A DNA stretch of 44,837 bases from Corynebacterium sp. HMSC29G08. GTDB taxonomy: Bacteria > Actinomycetota > Actinomycetes > Mycobacteriales > Mycobacteriaceae. Made by a program: the position numbers and the translations under genes. The notes under the pieces are model-generated. The model searched no databases. It saw nothing but the letters and a program-made list of their open reading frames with translations, and was not told where the DNA came from. The stretch spans positions 1 through 44,837 of the forward strand of contig NZ_KV786236.1 of NCBI RefSeq assembly GCF_001806875.1, written 5' to 3'. The stretch's first letter is position 1, and every line of letters begins with the position of its first letter. Positions 8,824 through 17,469 of the stretch are shown piece by piece.

Positions 8824-8851
8824 ATCCAGTACGAGCGCCAGGTATAGGGGG

Positions 8852-9148
8852 TTACTCCTCTGGGTCCGCGTAATCCGCAGCCCAGTGGAGGAGGCGGTGG
8901 ATGCGCTCATCTGCAAGACCGTAAAAAATGCTACGGCCCTCCCGGATTGAGCGCACCGTGCCCATCTTTTCCATAGCGCGCAAAGACGCAGAAGCTGTAG
9001 CCACCCGCGTGCCAGTTGCATTTGCCAGGTCAGTGACGGTCAGTTTGTTTTCGCCTGCCGTATGCATGGCGTCCAAGAGTCGAAGCCGCGTGGTGTCACC
9101 TAGGGTTTTGAATACCTCTGCCCAAGTCTCGTGATACCGCATAGCCAC
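8852..9148 (-). CDS. ArsR/SmtB-family winged-helix regulator
   Basis: 98 residues. The winged helix-turn-helix spans about residues 10-78: FKTLGDTTRLRLLDAM, the recognition helix region LANATGTRVATASASLRAME, and the wing GTVRSIREGRSIFYGL. There is no ELCVC motif, so it is not an ArsR/CadC alpha-3 type. The last helix carries Asp80, His84 and His88, compatible with an alpha-5 metal site as in Ni/Co or Zn sensors, but the exact spacing differs from SmtB and NmtR. It is the last gene of the ABC-transporter operon, starting 5 bp after the ATPase stop (GTG at 9148; an ATG at 9142 is equally possible). The likely role is metal-responsive repression of this operon, by inference. Confidence 0.85.
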   Translation of the reverse strand: MAMRYHETWAEVFKTLGDTTRLRLLDAMHTAGENKLTVTDLANATGTRVATASASLRAMEKMGTVRSIREGRSIFYGLADERIHRLLHWAADYADPEE

Positions 9149-9153
9149 TAAGC

Positions 9154-9921
9154 CTAGTGCGTAATCACCGGTCCGTGGACAATCAGGGAATGTTCACCAT
9201 CAGCCTTGCGTAGGGAGGCATCAACGCCAAACGTCTCTTTCAGCAACTCAGGCGTCAACGTCTCACTCGGATCCCCAAGTGCCGCAACGTGGCCGTGGTC
9301 CATCACCAGCACCGTGTCACAATAGCGTGCGGCCAACACCAAGTCATGCAGCGCCAACACCACGGTGGTGCCGTGGTGGGTGCCCACGTGCTCCAGCATG
9401 TTCATCAGCCGGTACTGGTGGTGTAGGTCCAAATGGTTGGTCGGCTCATCCAACAGCAAAAACTTCGCGTTTTGCGCTAGCGCTCGTGCCGTCATTGCGC
9501 GTTGCACTTGCCCGCCAGAAAGGGCACGCAGGGAGCGATCTCTCAGCTCCACCAGGTCGGAGTGGATCAGCGCCTCTTCAACAATGGCCTCATCACCGCC
9601 ACTGCCACGCCCGAACAAACCGTAGGCGGCGCTTTGGCCCATCTCCACCAGCTGCTGGACCGTCAGATCCGGCAAGGTGCCGTGGCTTTGCGCCACGTAA
9701 GCTACCGTTTGCACGCGCTCGGCGCGGGACATGGAGGACAGAGGCGTGGCGTCGTAAAGAATGCTGCCCTTGGCGTCACTGACTCCCGCCATCGCACGCA
9801 GCAGAGTGGATTTTCCGGAGCCATTCGGACCAACGATGCCGATGATGCCCGGGGTAGGGATCGAAGTCTCCACATCGAGGCGGAACGACTGCACCTGGGC
9901 TTGGACCTTGATGTCAATCAT
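9154..9921 (-). CDS. ABC transporter ATPase, FecE/BtuD type
   Basis: 255 residues. Walker A GPNGSGKST (about 35), Q-loop in AYVAQSHG, signature LSGGQVQRA, Walker B FLLLDEPTNHLD and the switch His in LALHDL are complete. It energises uptake of a metal chelate, siderophore or corrinoid. Its start overlaps the permease stop in an ATGA arrangement (9918-9921), so the two are translationally coupled. It is the sole ATPase for the single permease gene, which would act as a homodimer. Confidence 0.95.
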   Translation of the reverse strand: MIDIKVQAQVQSFRLDVETSIPTPGIIGIVGPNGSGKSTLLRAMAGVSDAKGSILYDATPLSSMSRAERVQTVAYVAQSHGTLPDLTVQQLVEMGQSAAYGLFGRGSGGDEAIVEEALIHSDLVELRDRSLRALSGGQVQRAMTARALAQNAKFLLLDEPTNHLDLHHQYRLMNMLEHVGTHHGTTVVLALHDLVLAARYCDTVLVMDHGHVAALGDPSETLTPELLKETFGVDASLRKADGEHSLIVHGPVITH

Positions 9922-10880
9922 CGGTTGATCCTCCTCAAGATGATGAAGAACACCGGCACACCAATCAGTGCCGTGATCACACCCACGGGCAGCTCCTGGG
10001 GTGCAAACAGCACACGCGCAATCGCGTCAGCAATCACCAAAAACAATGCGCCAACGATTGCTGCAACCGGAATCAAACGAGCATGCAACGGCCCCTGCAC
10101 CATGCGCACTGCATGGGGCACGATCAAGCCAACGAAACCGATTGCACCAACCGCGGCGACGGTCGCCGCCGTGAGCAAGGAAACCACAATAAGCACCGTG
10201 TAGCGTACAGCGACAACGGGAACGCCCATGGTGTGCGCTGTGGCGTCTCCAAGCGTCAGCGCATCCAAGTGCCGCGAAAGCAACCACAGCACCACAAGGC
10301 CAACCGCACCAGCGATGGCAACAACAATAAGCGTGTTCCAGCGCGCCGCAGACAGCACGCCAAGAAGCCAAAACATGATGCCGCGTGTGGATTCCGCGTT
10401 ACCGGAAGCCGTAACAACAAGCGACGTCAAAGATTGGAACAAAAAGCCCACCAGCACGCCAGTCAGCACCACACGCGTAGCATCAGCACGCGTATGACGA
10501 AGCAGGGCCATCAGCAGCATAAACGACGTCAAACCACCAACGGCGGCGCCAACCACAATGCCCCACTGCCACGTGGAGAACATGATGGCAATCACCGCAC
10601 CAGTAGACGCACCCGAGGAAATACCCAGCAGGTACGGCTCAGCCAGATCGTTGTGCGTAATGGCCTGCATAGCCACACCACACACCGCCAGAATCGCTCC
10701 CACGCACGCGGCCATCAGCACACGCGGCAGACGCAACTCCGTCAGGATGGACCGCTGCACAGGCGACATGCTATCCAAATCAAACACGGAGATACCGCTA
10801 GAGCCAAGCGGCAGCGAAACAACAATCGCCGCCGCAAGCGCCAGCAGTGATAACAGCCCGAAGGCGATGGACTTCTTCAC
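9918..10880 (-). CDS. ABC transporter permease, FecCD/BtuC type
   Basis: 320 residues with about ten membrane helices. Family landmarks are LRLPRVLMAACVGAILAVCG near residue 55, AEPYLLGISSGASTGAV, the FWLLGVLSAARW segment and GAIGFVGLIVPHAVRM, followed by the PQELPVGVITALIGVPVFFI end motif. It forms the channel for a periplasmic-binding-protein-like lipoprotein, encoded 19 bp upstream. The nearest functional classes are Fe3+-siderophore, cobalamin and, in Helicobacter (NiuBDE), nickel/cobalt importers. Confidence 0.95.
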   Translation of the reverse strand: MKKSIAFGLLSLLALAAAIVVSLPLGSSGISVFDLDSMSPVQRSILTELRLPRVLMAACVGAILAVCGVAMQAITHNDLAEPYLLGISSGASTGAVIAIMFSTWQWGIVVGAAVGGLTSFMLLMALLRHTRADATRVVLTGVLVGFLFQSLTSLVVTASGNAESTRGIMFWLLGVLSAARWNTLIVVAIAGAVGLVVLWLLSRHLDALTLGDATAHTMGVPVVAVRYTVLIVVSLLTAATVAAVGAIGFVGLIVPHAVRMVQGPLHARLIPVAAIVGALFLVIADAIARVLFAPQELPVGVITALIGVPVFFIILRRINR

Positions 10881-10899
10881 GCTTTTCGGTTCTTACTTC

Positions 10900-11886
10900 T
10901 TACTCTGCGATACCGTTTTCAATCGCGTCAGAGATCTGCTGCAGGCCCTGGTAGGAGCGCGCCGACGGGGAAGTGGTCACACCGTTGATCACAATGAAAC
11001 GCTCCTCTTTCACTGCACGCATGCTGTTGACACCCGGCGTTGCCTTAAGCGCCTCGACTTTCTCCTCCCAGGTATCACCCGGCTCACCACGCGTTGGCAG
11101 ATCCCCCAAGATGAGCACGTCCGGGTCAGCTTCCGCCAAAGCCTCCCAGGAAATTTGCGGCCACTCTTCCTTCACATCGGCAAACACGTTGACCATGTTT
11201 ACTGAGTCACCCATCTCCGTGACAATGGACGGGCCACCAGCCACATACGGCGCACCACCGACGGTGGAGTACACCATGGCAAACGTCGTGCCGTCTGGCG
11301 CCTGGGCAGCACCCTCCTTGGTTTCATGAAGCTTCTCTACTAGATCAGCCGCGGTGTCTTCGTGGCCGAAAAGCTGGCCGAGCTCCGTAATGTCACGCTC
11401 TACAAGCTCAAAGGTGCTCTTACCCTTGTTCTCGCCGTGGTCCTGGCACTCCACGTTGGACTGGTAGGTGCGAACACCCAGTTTCTCCCACTCCTCACGG
11501 GTGCCCGCAGAGTCCGCCGTCCACACCAAACGGAACGGGGAGTACACAAAGTCTGGGTCCACCGCACGGATCTGCTCAGCAGTAGGAATACTCGGTGCAA
11601 TGATCTTCGGGGTCTCGAATCCCTCCGGCGGGTTGTCCTTCTGGTGGCCAACGCCAGCGATCTGATCCGCAGCACCCAGCAGCAGCAGGGTGTCAGACGC
11701 GCCCTGCTCAAGGGCAACCGCGCGCTCAACAGTCGGAGCGGCATCAATCATGACGCCGCAGTTGTCGATCTGCTTGGCGCTAGCTTCGGCGCTGGTGTCA
11801 GTGCTAGTGGTGGTGTCAGTTTCGCCACCGGCGCAGCCAGCCAGCGCAAGCGCGGAGATCAAAGAGATGGGAAGTAGACGACGCAT
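10900..11886 (-). CDS. ABC transporter substrate-binding lipoprotein, BtuF/FepB fold
   Basis: 328 residues. A lipoprotein signal with lipobox LALAGC (Cys18) is followed by a Ser/Thr-rich linker and a class III binding-protein domain: ERAVALEQGASDTLLLLG, DQIAGVGH, EQIRAVDPDFVYSP, a middle helix, then ISWEALAEADPDVLILGD and VKEERFIVINGV. Two Cys (near residues 43 and 150) may form a disulfide. No poly-His metal loop is visible, so a chelate rather than a free ion is more likely. It is the first gene of the operon; the start is supported by GGAAGG about 8 bp upstream. Confidence 0.92.
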   Translation of the reverse strand: MRRLLPISLISALALAGCAGGETDTTTSTDTSAEASAKQIDNCGVMIDAAPTVERAVALEQGASDTLLLLGAADQIAGVGHQKDNPPEGFETPKIIAPSIPTAEQIRAVDPDFVYSPFRLVWTADSAGTREEWEKLGVRTYQSNVECQDHGENKGKSTFELVERDITELGQLFGHEDTAADLVEKLHETKEGAAQAPDGTTFAMVYSTVGGAPYVAGGPSIVTEMGDSVNMVNVFADVKEEWPQISWEALAEADPDVLILGDLPTRGEPGDTWEEKVEALKATPGVNSMRAVKEERFIVINGVTTSPSARSYQGLQQISDAIENGIAE

Positions 11887-11893
11887 GATGAAC

Positions 11894-11929
11894 CTTCCTT
11901 CAAACGGTCAATCTAGTGTTTGAATGAAG
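11894..11929. promoter_or_regulatory. Inverted-repeat operator candidate upstream of the ABC operon
   Basis: Two 12-bp arms, CTTCCTTCAAAC and GTTTGAATGAAG, match as inverted repeats at 11 of 12 positions around a 12-bp spacer; the inner TTCAAAC/GTTTGAA arms are perfect. On the minus strand the spacer contains a -10-like TAGATT, so a bound dimer would cover the promoter of the binding-protein gene, whose ATG is 8 bp away. The TTCAA/TTGAA type of arm is common in ArsR/SmtB operators. Confidence 0.55.
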
Positions 11930-12001
11930 TGTCCTACGTCTTGCACCGTCAAACAAGTTTCACCCTTACGGTGGCCCTAAAAGGCCCTAAAAAGGGGCTA
12001 G

Positions 12002-12787
<786 letters not shown>

Positions 12788-12997
12788 TTAGCCCCCCTGA
12801 ACTGCGGTGAGGATGTCTACGCGTGCACCGTTAGCAAGCTCGGTGGTGTTCCAAACCGAGCGCGGAACCACGTCACCGTCGAGTGCTACCGCAGTGCCAG
12901 CCTCCGGCACCTCGCCGAGCACCTCGTGCACCAGCTGTACAACCGACGCCGCCTCCGTCGTGCGGGTTTCATCATTCACTGTGAGAGTAATGGCCAT
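12788..12997 (-). CDS. thiS: Sulfur carrier protein ThiS
   Basis: 69 residues, ubiquitin-like fold, ending in the required Gly-Gly (AVQGG). ThiF adenylates this terminus and the thiocarboxylate then donates sulfur to ThiG. It also shows the typical central VALDGDVVPRS and LANGARVDILTAV. It lies 9 bp after thiO and 3 bp before thiG, so the three genes form an operon. Confidence 0.96.
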   Translation of the reverse strand: MAITLTVNDETRTTEAASVVQLVHEVLGEVPEAGTAVALDGDVVPRSVWNTTELANGARVDILTAVQGG

Positions 12998-13006
12998 GGC
13001 TACCTC

Positions 13007-14095
13007 CTAAGCCCGTTGATGACGCCAGGGGTCACACGCTTCCAACGATATTGCAGGCGCTTTTTGTTCCACCAGATCGGCCCCGCAACGCGCCGCCATG
13101 CCGGCTAGAAGAATACCGTGGCGGAAATAACCAGTAGATACCGTCACGCGGTCGCTGACCCGGCCCAAATATGGCAGGTCATCTGGCGAGCCCGGACGCG
13201 CACCGGCGTCCGCCTCAAGAAAATCGCATTCCTCCAGCGCCGGGCAGACCTCAATCGCGTCGCGCAGTAGCTGATAGACGCCCTGGACCTGGGGTTCGGC
13301 GCGGCCGTCCTCACGCGTGGTGGCGCCGATGGTCAACGTGCCATCACCACGCGGGATGAGATAAATCGGGCGGTCCTCCACAAAGCCGCGCACCACACGA
13401 TCCAGCAGCGGGAACTGGTGCTTGGGCACGCGCACGTGCAGGATATCGCCGTAGACAGGACGCAGCTCAAGCGGGTTTGCGCCCATAAACCAGCCGGTGA
13501 TCTCCGCCGCGCCAAGGCCCGCAGCGATCAGCACCTGGTCAGCGTCGACGTCATCGACGTTGGTGACCGCCTCTTGAACAATTGTCACGCCCGCGTTCGC
13601 GCACGCATCCAGCAACGCCTGTGCAAACAGACGTGGCTGCACTTGGTGATCCCCGATGATCTCCACTGCACCCGCCAACGCAGGCGACAGCGCAGGCTCG
13701 CGCTTGCGCGCCTCACGGGTAGTTAGGCGGTTGACCTCCATCCCGTGCAGGGCCTGGTAGGCGGAAAGCTCCTCCAGGTGCGTGTTATCCGCGCGATCTC
13801 GCGCTACCACCAACGTGCCGTCCGTGCGATACCCGGTGAGCAAATCGCTGTACTTGTTCACCAGCTGGATCAGCTCCGGATACCACGTGGCGGCAGCGTT
13901 CATCAGCGGAAACAGCGGCTCCTGCTTGTACACAACCTCCGCCGTAGGCGCCAACATGCCACCCGCATGCCAGGAAGCGCCAGACACTGGCGCCGGATCA
14001 AACACCGTGACCGTATGGCCCCGCTCCGCCAGCGTCAGCGCGGAAGTCAAGCCGATGATGCCCCCACCGATAACGGCGACGTTCATGTTTTCCAT
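13007..14095 (-). CDS. thiO: Glycine oxidase ThiO (FAD-dependent)
   Basis: 362 residues of the D-amino-acid oxidase family. The N-terminal dinucleotide motif VIGGGIIGLTSA (residues about 8-19) binds FAD; GASWHAGGMLAP and the late LPYLGRVSD and TGYFRHGILLAG are typical ThiO segments. It oxidises glycine to iminoglycine for ThiG. Two in-frame starts three codons apart (14095 and 14086) are possible. Immediately upstream lies the stop of the DUF4143 ATPase gene (51-bp separation), whereas in related operons thiE would precede it. Confidence 0.95.
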   Translation of the reverse strand: MENMNVAVIGGGIIGLTSALTLAERGHTVTVFDPAPVSGASWHAGGMLAPTAEVVYKQEPLFPLMNAAATWYPELIQLVNKYSDLLTGYRTDGTLVVARDRADNTHLEELSAYQALHGMEVNRLTTREARKREPALSPALAGAVEIIGDHQVQPRLFAQALLDACANAGVTIVQEAVTNVDDVDADQVLIAAGLGAAEITGWFMGANPLELRPVYGDILHVRVPKHQFPLLDRVVRGFVEDRPIYLIPRGDGTLTIGATTREDGRAEPQVQGVYQLLRDAIEVCPALEECDFLEADAGARPGSPDDLPYLGRVSDRVTVSTGYFRHGILLAGMAARCGADLVEQKAPAISLEACDPWRHQRA

Positions 14096-14145
14096 GGGAA
14101 TTACCGTACGCCGTGTGGATGATGGGGGGAGGGATCAGTTGTTCC

Positions 14146-15399
14146 CTAAGGGCCGAGCAATCCGATGGGCACGAGCCAGGTGCGCTCACCAACTTCTGCG
14201 ACCGTACCTGTTGGCGTGACAATCAGCAGTCCTTCTGGGGGCCTTCCGATGGTGTCGGCGACTTCGCGTAAACGTGGGGCGGCTTCCTTAGCTGCCTGTG
14301 GTGATAGTTTCACTTCGACTCCGACCCAGCGACCGTCTCGAAGCTCAAGCACAATATCCATTTCGGCTGTGCCATCCTTGTTCCTGAAATGGAAAGCGGT
14401 GCCGCGCAACGGTTGGCTGTACACCCGCAGGTCACGCAATACGAGTGATTCAAAAAGGAATCCAAGAGTGCGCGGGTCGACAGCAAGAGCCGTATGGGAA
14501 GCACCTAGCGCAGATGCGGCAAGCGAAGGGTCTACGAGGTGGCGCTTAGGCGTGGCACTCAGCCGAGTTTTAGACCTGCGTGCCGGTGCCCATGGCGGCT
14601 GGTCTTCGACGAGATGCATCCGGCTTGCAAACTCATGGAACTGGTACCCAAACCGTTCACCAACCTCCACACCATCTTCCCCCAGACGCTCTTGCACTGT
14701 GCTCAGCGGGGCTGGGTGAGCGGTGAGTGAAGCATACGCCCGAAGAAAATGGAGAAGGCGCTGAGGCGATCGGCGCGGCCCACCCACGAAAGGAAAATCG
14801 CGCTGTGCCAACGTGTCCATGTAACCCTCAACAAGGAGTTCGACCTGGTCAGCCTCCCTGTCCACCCATGCCGGCCATCCGCCTCGGGTGATCAATGCGC
14901 AGACGTCATCAATTGAATGGGGGCTGAGCTGCTGCCCCTGTACAGGAGCTTCACCTTGGAACACGCGGGAAAGGGAAAAGCTTCCCGTTGAGTCGCCCGA
15001 CTCATATAGGGTCATCGGGCGCATTGGAAGGTCAATGATTCTTCCTGCCCCGGAATGACGCAGAGCTGTGTCATCTGGCCATGCTGATCCCGAAAGTAGA
15101 AAACGACCCGGCGTTGGGTCCGCATCCACAGCCCGACGGACCGCGCCCCAGAGATCTGGTGCCAGCTGCCACTCATCGATCAAACGTGGCGCATCGCCTT
15201 CAAGGACTGCCGATGGGTTTAGCGATGCGGCTTCAATTATCTCCGGTCGCTGCCCGTCCAACTGGATTGAGGAATTAGCTGACTGGAGAGCGGTAGTTGT
15301 CTTCCCAGTTGCCCTTGCACCAGTGATATTCACCGCTGATGAAGCCTTGAGATACTGCTCTAAAACTGAATCAAGAATCCGCGGCCGATAAGCTCTCAT
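14146..15399 (-). CDS. AAA ATPase with DUF4143 (PD-(D/E)XK-like) C-terminal domain
   Basis: 417 residues, usual length for the AAA_14-DUF4143 family. Walker A GARATGKTT (about residues 27-35), the acidic RLIDEW of Walker B, and LLSGSAWPDD as sensor region. DUF4143 follows from about residue 200, with DFPFVGGPRRSP and LGFLFESLVLRDLRVY; near the C-terminus MDIVLELRDGRWVGVEVKL gives an Asp...Glu-x-Lys pattern reminiscent of restriction-type nuclease folds. The biological function of the family is not established. A -10-like TATTTT ends 7 bp before the ATG, so the transcript may be leaderless, and the matching -35 lies in the first unit of a 23-bp repeat array. The gene sits between thiE and thiO and looks inserted. 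Confidence 0.9.
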   Translation of the reverse strand: MRAYRPRILDSVLEQYLKASSAVNITGARATGKTTTALQSANSSIQLDGQRPEIIEAASLNPSAVLEGDAPRLIDEWQLAPDLWGAVRRAVDADPTPGRFLLSGSAWPDDTALRHSGAGRIIDLPMRPMTLYESGDSTGSFSLSRVFQGEAPVQGQQLSPHSIDDVCALITRGGWPAWVDREADQVELLVEGYMDTLAQRDFPFVGGPRRSPQRLLHFLRAYASLTAHPAPLSTVQERLGEDGVEVGERFGYQFHEFASRMHLVEDQPPWAPARRSKTRLSATPKRHLVDPSLAASALGASHTALAVDPRTLGFLFESLVLRDLRVYSQPLRGTAFHFRNKDGTAEMDIVLELRDGRWVGVEVKLSPQAAKEAAPRLREVADTIGRPPEGLLIVTPTGTVAEVGERTWLVPIGLLGP

Positions 15400-15405
15400 A
15401 CTGCG

Positions 15406-15434
15406 AAAATACCTGAACTTGACAGGATTGTCGA
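15406..15434 (-). promoter_or_regulatory. Promoter of the DUF4143 ATPase gene, leaderless
   Basis: On the minus strand TCGACA (-35) and TATTTT (-10) are separated by 17 bp, and the -10 ends 7 bp before the A of the ATG, so transcription would start at or next to the start codon. The -35 lies within the first 23-bp repeat. Confidence 0.5.
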
Positions 15435-15516
15435 GCTGAACTTGACAGGATTGTCGAGCTAAACCTGACAGGATTGTCGAGGTGAACGTGACGGGATTGT
15501 CGAGATGAACCTGTAG
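15414..15516. repeat. Tandem array of 23-bp repeats (4.5 copies) between thiE and the DUF4143 gene
   Basis: Units start at 15414, 15437, 15460 and 15483, with a partial unit at 15506. The first two are identical; the third and fourth carry a few changes. Each holds the core TGACAGGATTGTCGAG or a near variant, itself a short inverted repeat (GACA-N4-TGTC). The array abuts the thiE stop codon on one side and the ATPase promoter on the other. 23 bp is about two helical turns, so the sites would lie on one face of the DNA. It has no spacers and is not a CRISPR. Confidence 0.92.
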
Positions 15517-16191
15517 CTAGGCGAGCGCAGCGCGGCCGCGGTCGAACTCCGCGACCACCCGCTCGCAGTAGGCGCGGGGATTATCGGCGTGCATGATGCC
15601 GCGGACAATGGCCACGCCATCCACACCGGTTCCGGCCAGTGCGTACGCGTCATCCACCGTGACATCGCCGATGGCAACCATTGGAAGTCGGGAGGCCTCC
15701 ACCAGCGCCGGGTAGCCATCCAGACCGATGGGCTTGCGGCCGGAGTCCTTAGTCGGAGTATTGCGAAACGGCCCGCAGCCGATGTAATCAATCACGCCTT
15801 CAAGCTCATTTGCGGCTCTGACCAGCTCAAGTGTGCCGGTAGTTAGGCCGATCACAGCGTCAGGGCCGAGCAGGCGGCGTGCCTCGCGCGGGTCCAGATC
15901 GTCCTGTCCCAAATGCACACCGTGGACGCCTTCATCTTGGAGGGCGAGGGCGATGTCCACGCGGTCGTCGATAAGCAAGATGCTCGAGGAAGGAAGCTGC
16001 GCGGCAATCGCTGAAGACAGGGCGTAGAGCTCACGTGCGGAAATTGGTTTGGAGCGCACCTGAATGATGCCGGCGCCACCGTGGGCCGCCTCAACAGCGC
16101 GCTCGACCACATCGGGGCCTTGGCCGGTGACAAAGTAACAGCGCAGGTCCAAGCTGCGGGGATTCATCAAGGTGGTATCAGCCATGCTCAA
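15517..16191 (-). CDS. thiE: Thiamine-phosphate synthase
   Basis: 224 residues. ThiE joins the thiazole phosphate with HMP pyrophosphate to thiamine phosphate. Landmarks are GAGIIQVRSKPIS for the pyrophosphate site, LLIDDRVDIALAL, GVHLGQDDLDPREAR, IGLTTGTLEL, DYIGCGPFRNTPTK and MVAIGDVTVDDA. It starts 3 bp after the DUF418 gene stop, so it belongs to the CDF-DUF418-thiE transcription unit; no TPP riboswitch precedes it here. Downstream, thiO is separated by the repeat array and ATPase gene. Confidence 0.95.
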   Translation of the reverse strand: MSMADTTLMNPRSLDLRCYFVTGQGPDVVERAVEAAHGGAGIIQVRSKPISARELYALSSAIAAQLPSSSILLIDDRVDIALALQDEGVHGVHLGQDDLDPREARRLLGPDAVIGLTTGTLELVRAANELEGVIDYIGCGPFRNTPTKDSGRKPIGLDGYPALVEASRLPMVAIGDVTVDDAYALAGTGVDGVAIVRGIMHADNPRAYCERVVAEFDRGRAALA

Positions 16192-16194
16192 AGC

Positions 16195-17445
16195 CTACTG
16201 GGGCAGCGGTGGCACGTACGGCTCCAGCCGCTTCGTCTTGCCGTAGCTTGCGCGGCGGTGCAGCTGCTCAAACGGCCCCGGCAGGCCCGCACGCTCCAGC
16301 ACCATGGCAAGCAGCAGGGTGATCAACCACACCACAAAGCCCACAAGGAGCTTCCCGCTTATCGACGCCTCCACGCCCCACCCCAGCCCAAACGGCATAA
16401 CCAGCGCAATGAACAGGAACGATTGCGCCAAGTAGCCGGACATCGAGCGCTTGCCCAACGCGATGAACGGGCGTGCCCACGCCGGTGTCTGGCCGGTGGT
16501 GTTGATGCGCTGCTGTACGCCGTTGGTGGCAAGCGCGAGTGCTGCCAGGATAGCCGGGCCGGTGAACAGCCCCCAGGCCAGGTTGAGCATAAAGAGGGGT
16601 TCTTCAAGCAGCGGGTCGATGAAACCTGCGGCACTTAAGCCCCACGGCACGCCCGTGACCAGGGCGACCACGGCACCCAGGATGGTCCACCGGACTAGCA
16701 CGCCTTTGTGCTGCTCAACGTTGACCAGGTAGCCCTCTCGCGCCCACACGTAGCCCAGTAGCACAAGCCCGCCGAGCTGGAACACCGCAAACGGGGCATT
16801 GAGCAACATGCCCAACCCGCCTAGGAGGTTCTCGCTGAAGTAGACGCCCAGACTGGTCATCTCAGGGGTGGCTGTCTGCTCCATCGCGCCGATCGGCGCC
16901 TGGACGCTGTACACCGCCACGGCGATAGCAGTACCGAACGCGGCGCCGACCAGGAGCACTGAGTAAGCGGTAATGCGCAGCGCTTTGTTGCTTGCCGTGA
17001 ACATGGCGGCAACCAGCATGCCCATCAATCCGTAGTAGAACATGATGTCCCCGTGGAAGATCAGCAGCATGTGAACGATGCCAAACAGGGCAAGGAACCC
17101 GTATCTGCGCACCAGCATCAAGCGCGCATTGGCTGCCGGATAGCCCTTACGCCACGCACTTGCCGCGACAAGGCCAATGCCAAAGCCCAACAGTGTGGAA
17201 AACATCGGCAGTCCGCGTACGTGCAAAAACACGGCCGAGAGGATCGCAGCAATCTGGTCGAGCGTGCTGTCTGGGCGCACACCGCCAAGGGTGGAACCCG
17301 GCTGGTCCAGCGCGTCAATGTCATTGATCATCCACGTCTGCACCGCATTGGCCATGGCAATGCCCAGCAGGGCTAGGCCGCGCGCAAGGTCGGGGACTAA
17401 GAGTCGGGGTGTGGTTGCTTGGTTTGGCGCTAGCGCTTGATTCAC
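16195..17445 (-). CDS. DUF418 family membrane protein (YeiB-like)
   Basis: 416 residues with about ten hydrophobic helices. The N-terminal VPDLARGLALLGIAMAN segment is the usual start of DUF418/heparan-alpha-glucosaminide N-acetyltransferase-like proteins, and ALGKRSMSGYLAQSF in the last third is the DUF418 signature. The function of the family is unknown; an acyltransferase-like role is sometimes inferred. It lies 24 bp after the CDF gene and 3 bp before thiE, but its link to either is not evident. Confidence 0.88.
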   Translation of the reverse strand: MNQALAPNQATTPRLLVPDLARGLALLGIAMANAVQTWMINDIDALDQPGSTLGGVRPDSTLDQIAAILSAVFLHVRGLPMFSTLLGFGIGLVAASAWRKGYPAANARLMLVRRYGFLALFGIVHMLLIFHGDIMFYYGLMGMLVAAMFTASNKALRITAYSVLLVGAAFGTAIAVAVYSVQAPIGAMEQTATPEMTSLGVYFSENLLGGLGMLLNAPFAVFQLGGLVLLGYVWAREGYLVNVEQHKGVLVRWTILGAVVALVTGVPWGLSAAGFIDPLLEEPLFMLNLAWGLFTGPAILAALALATNGVQQRINTTGQTPAWARPFIALGKRSMSGYLAQSFLFIALVMPFGLGWGVEASISGKLLVGFVVWLITLLLAMVLERAGLPGPFEQLHRRASYGKTKRLEPYVPPLPQ

Positions 17446-17469
17446 GGCACCGAACCTATCACTGTTGCG

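Noticed and set aside
15414..15516. CRISPR-like array
   Set aside because: The 23-bp units are directly adjacent with no unique spacers, and no cas gene is near.
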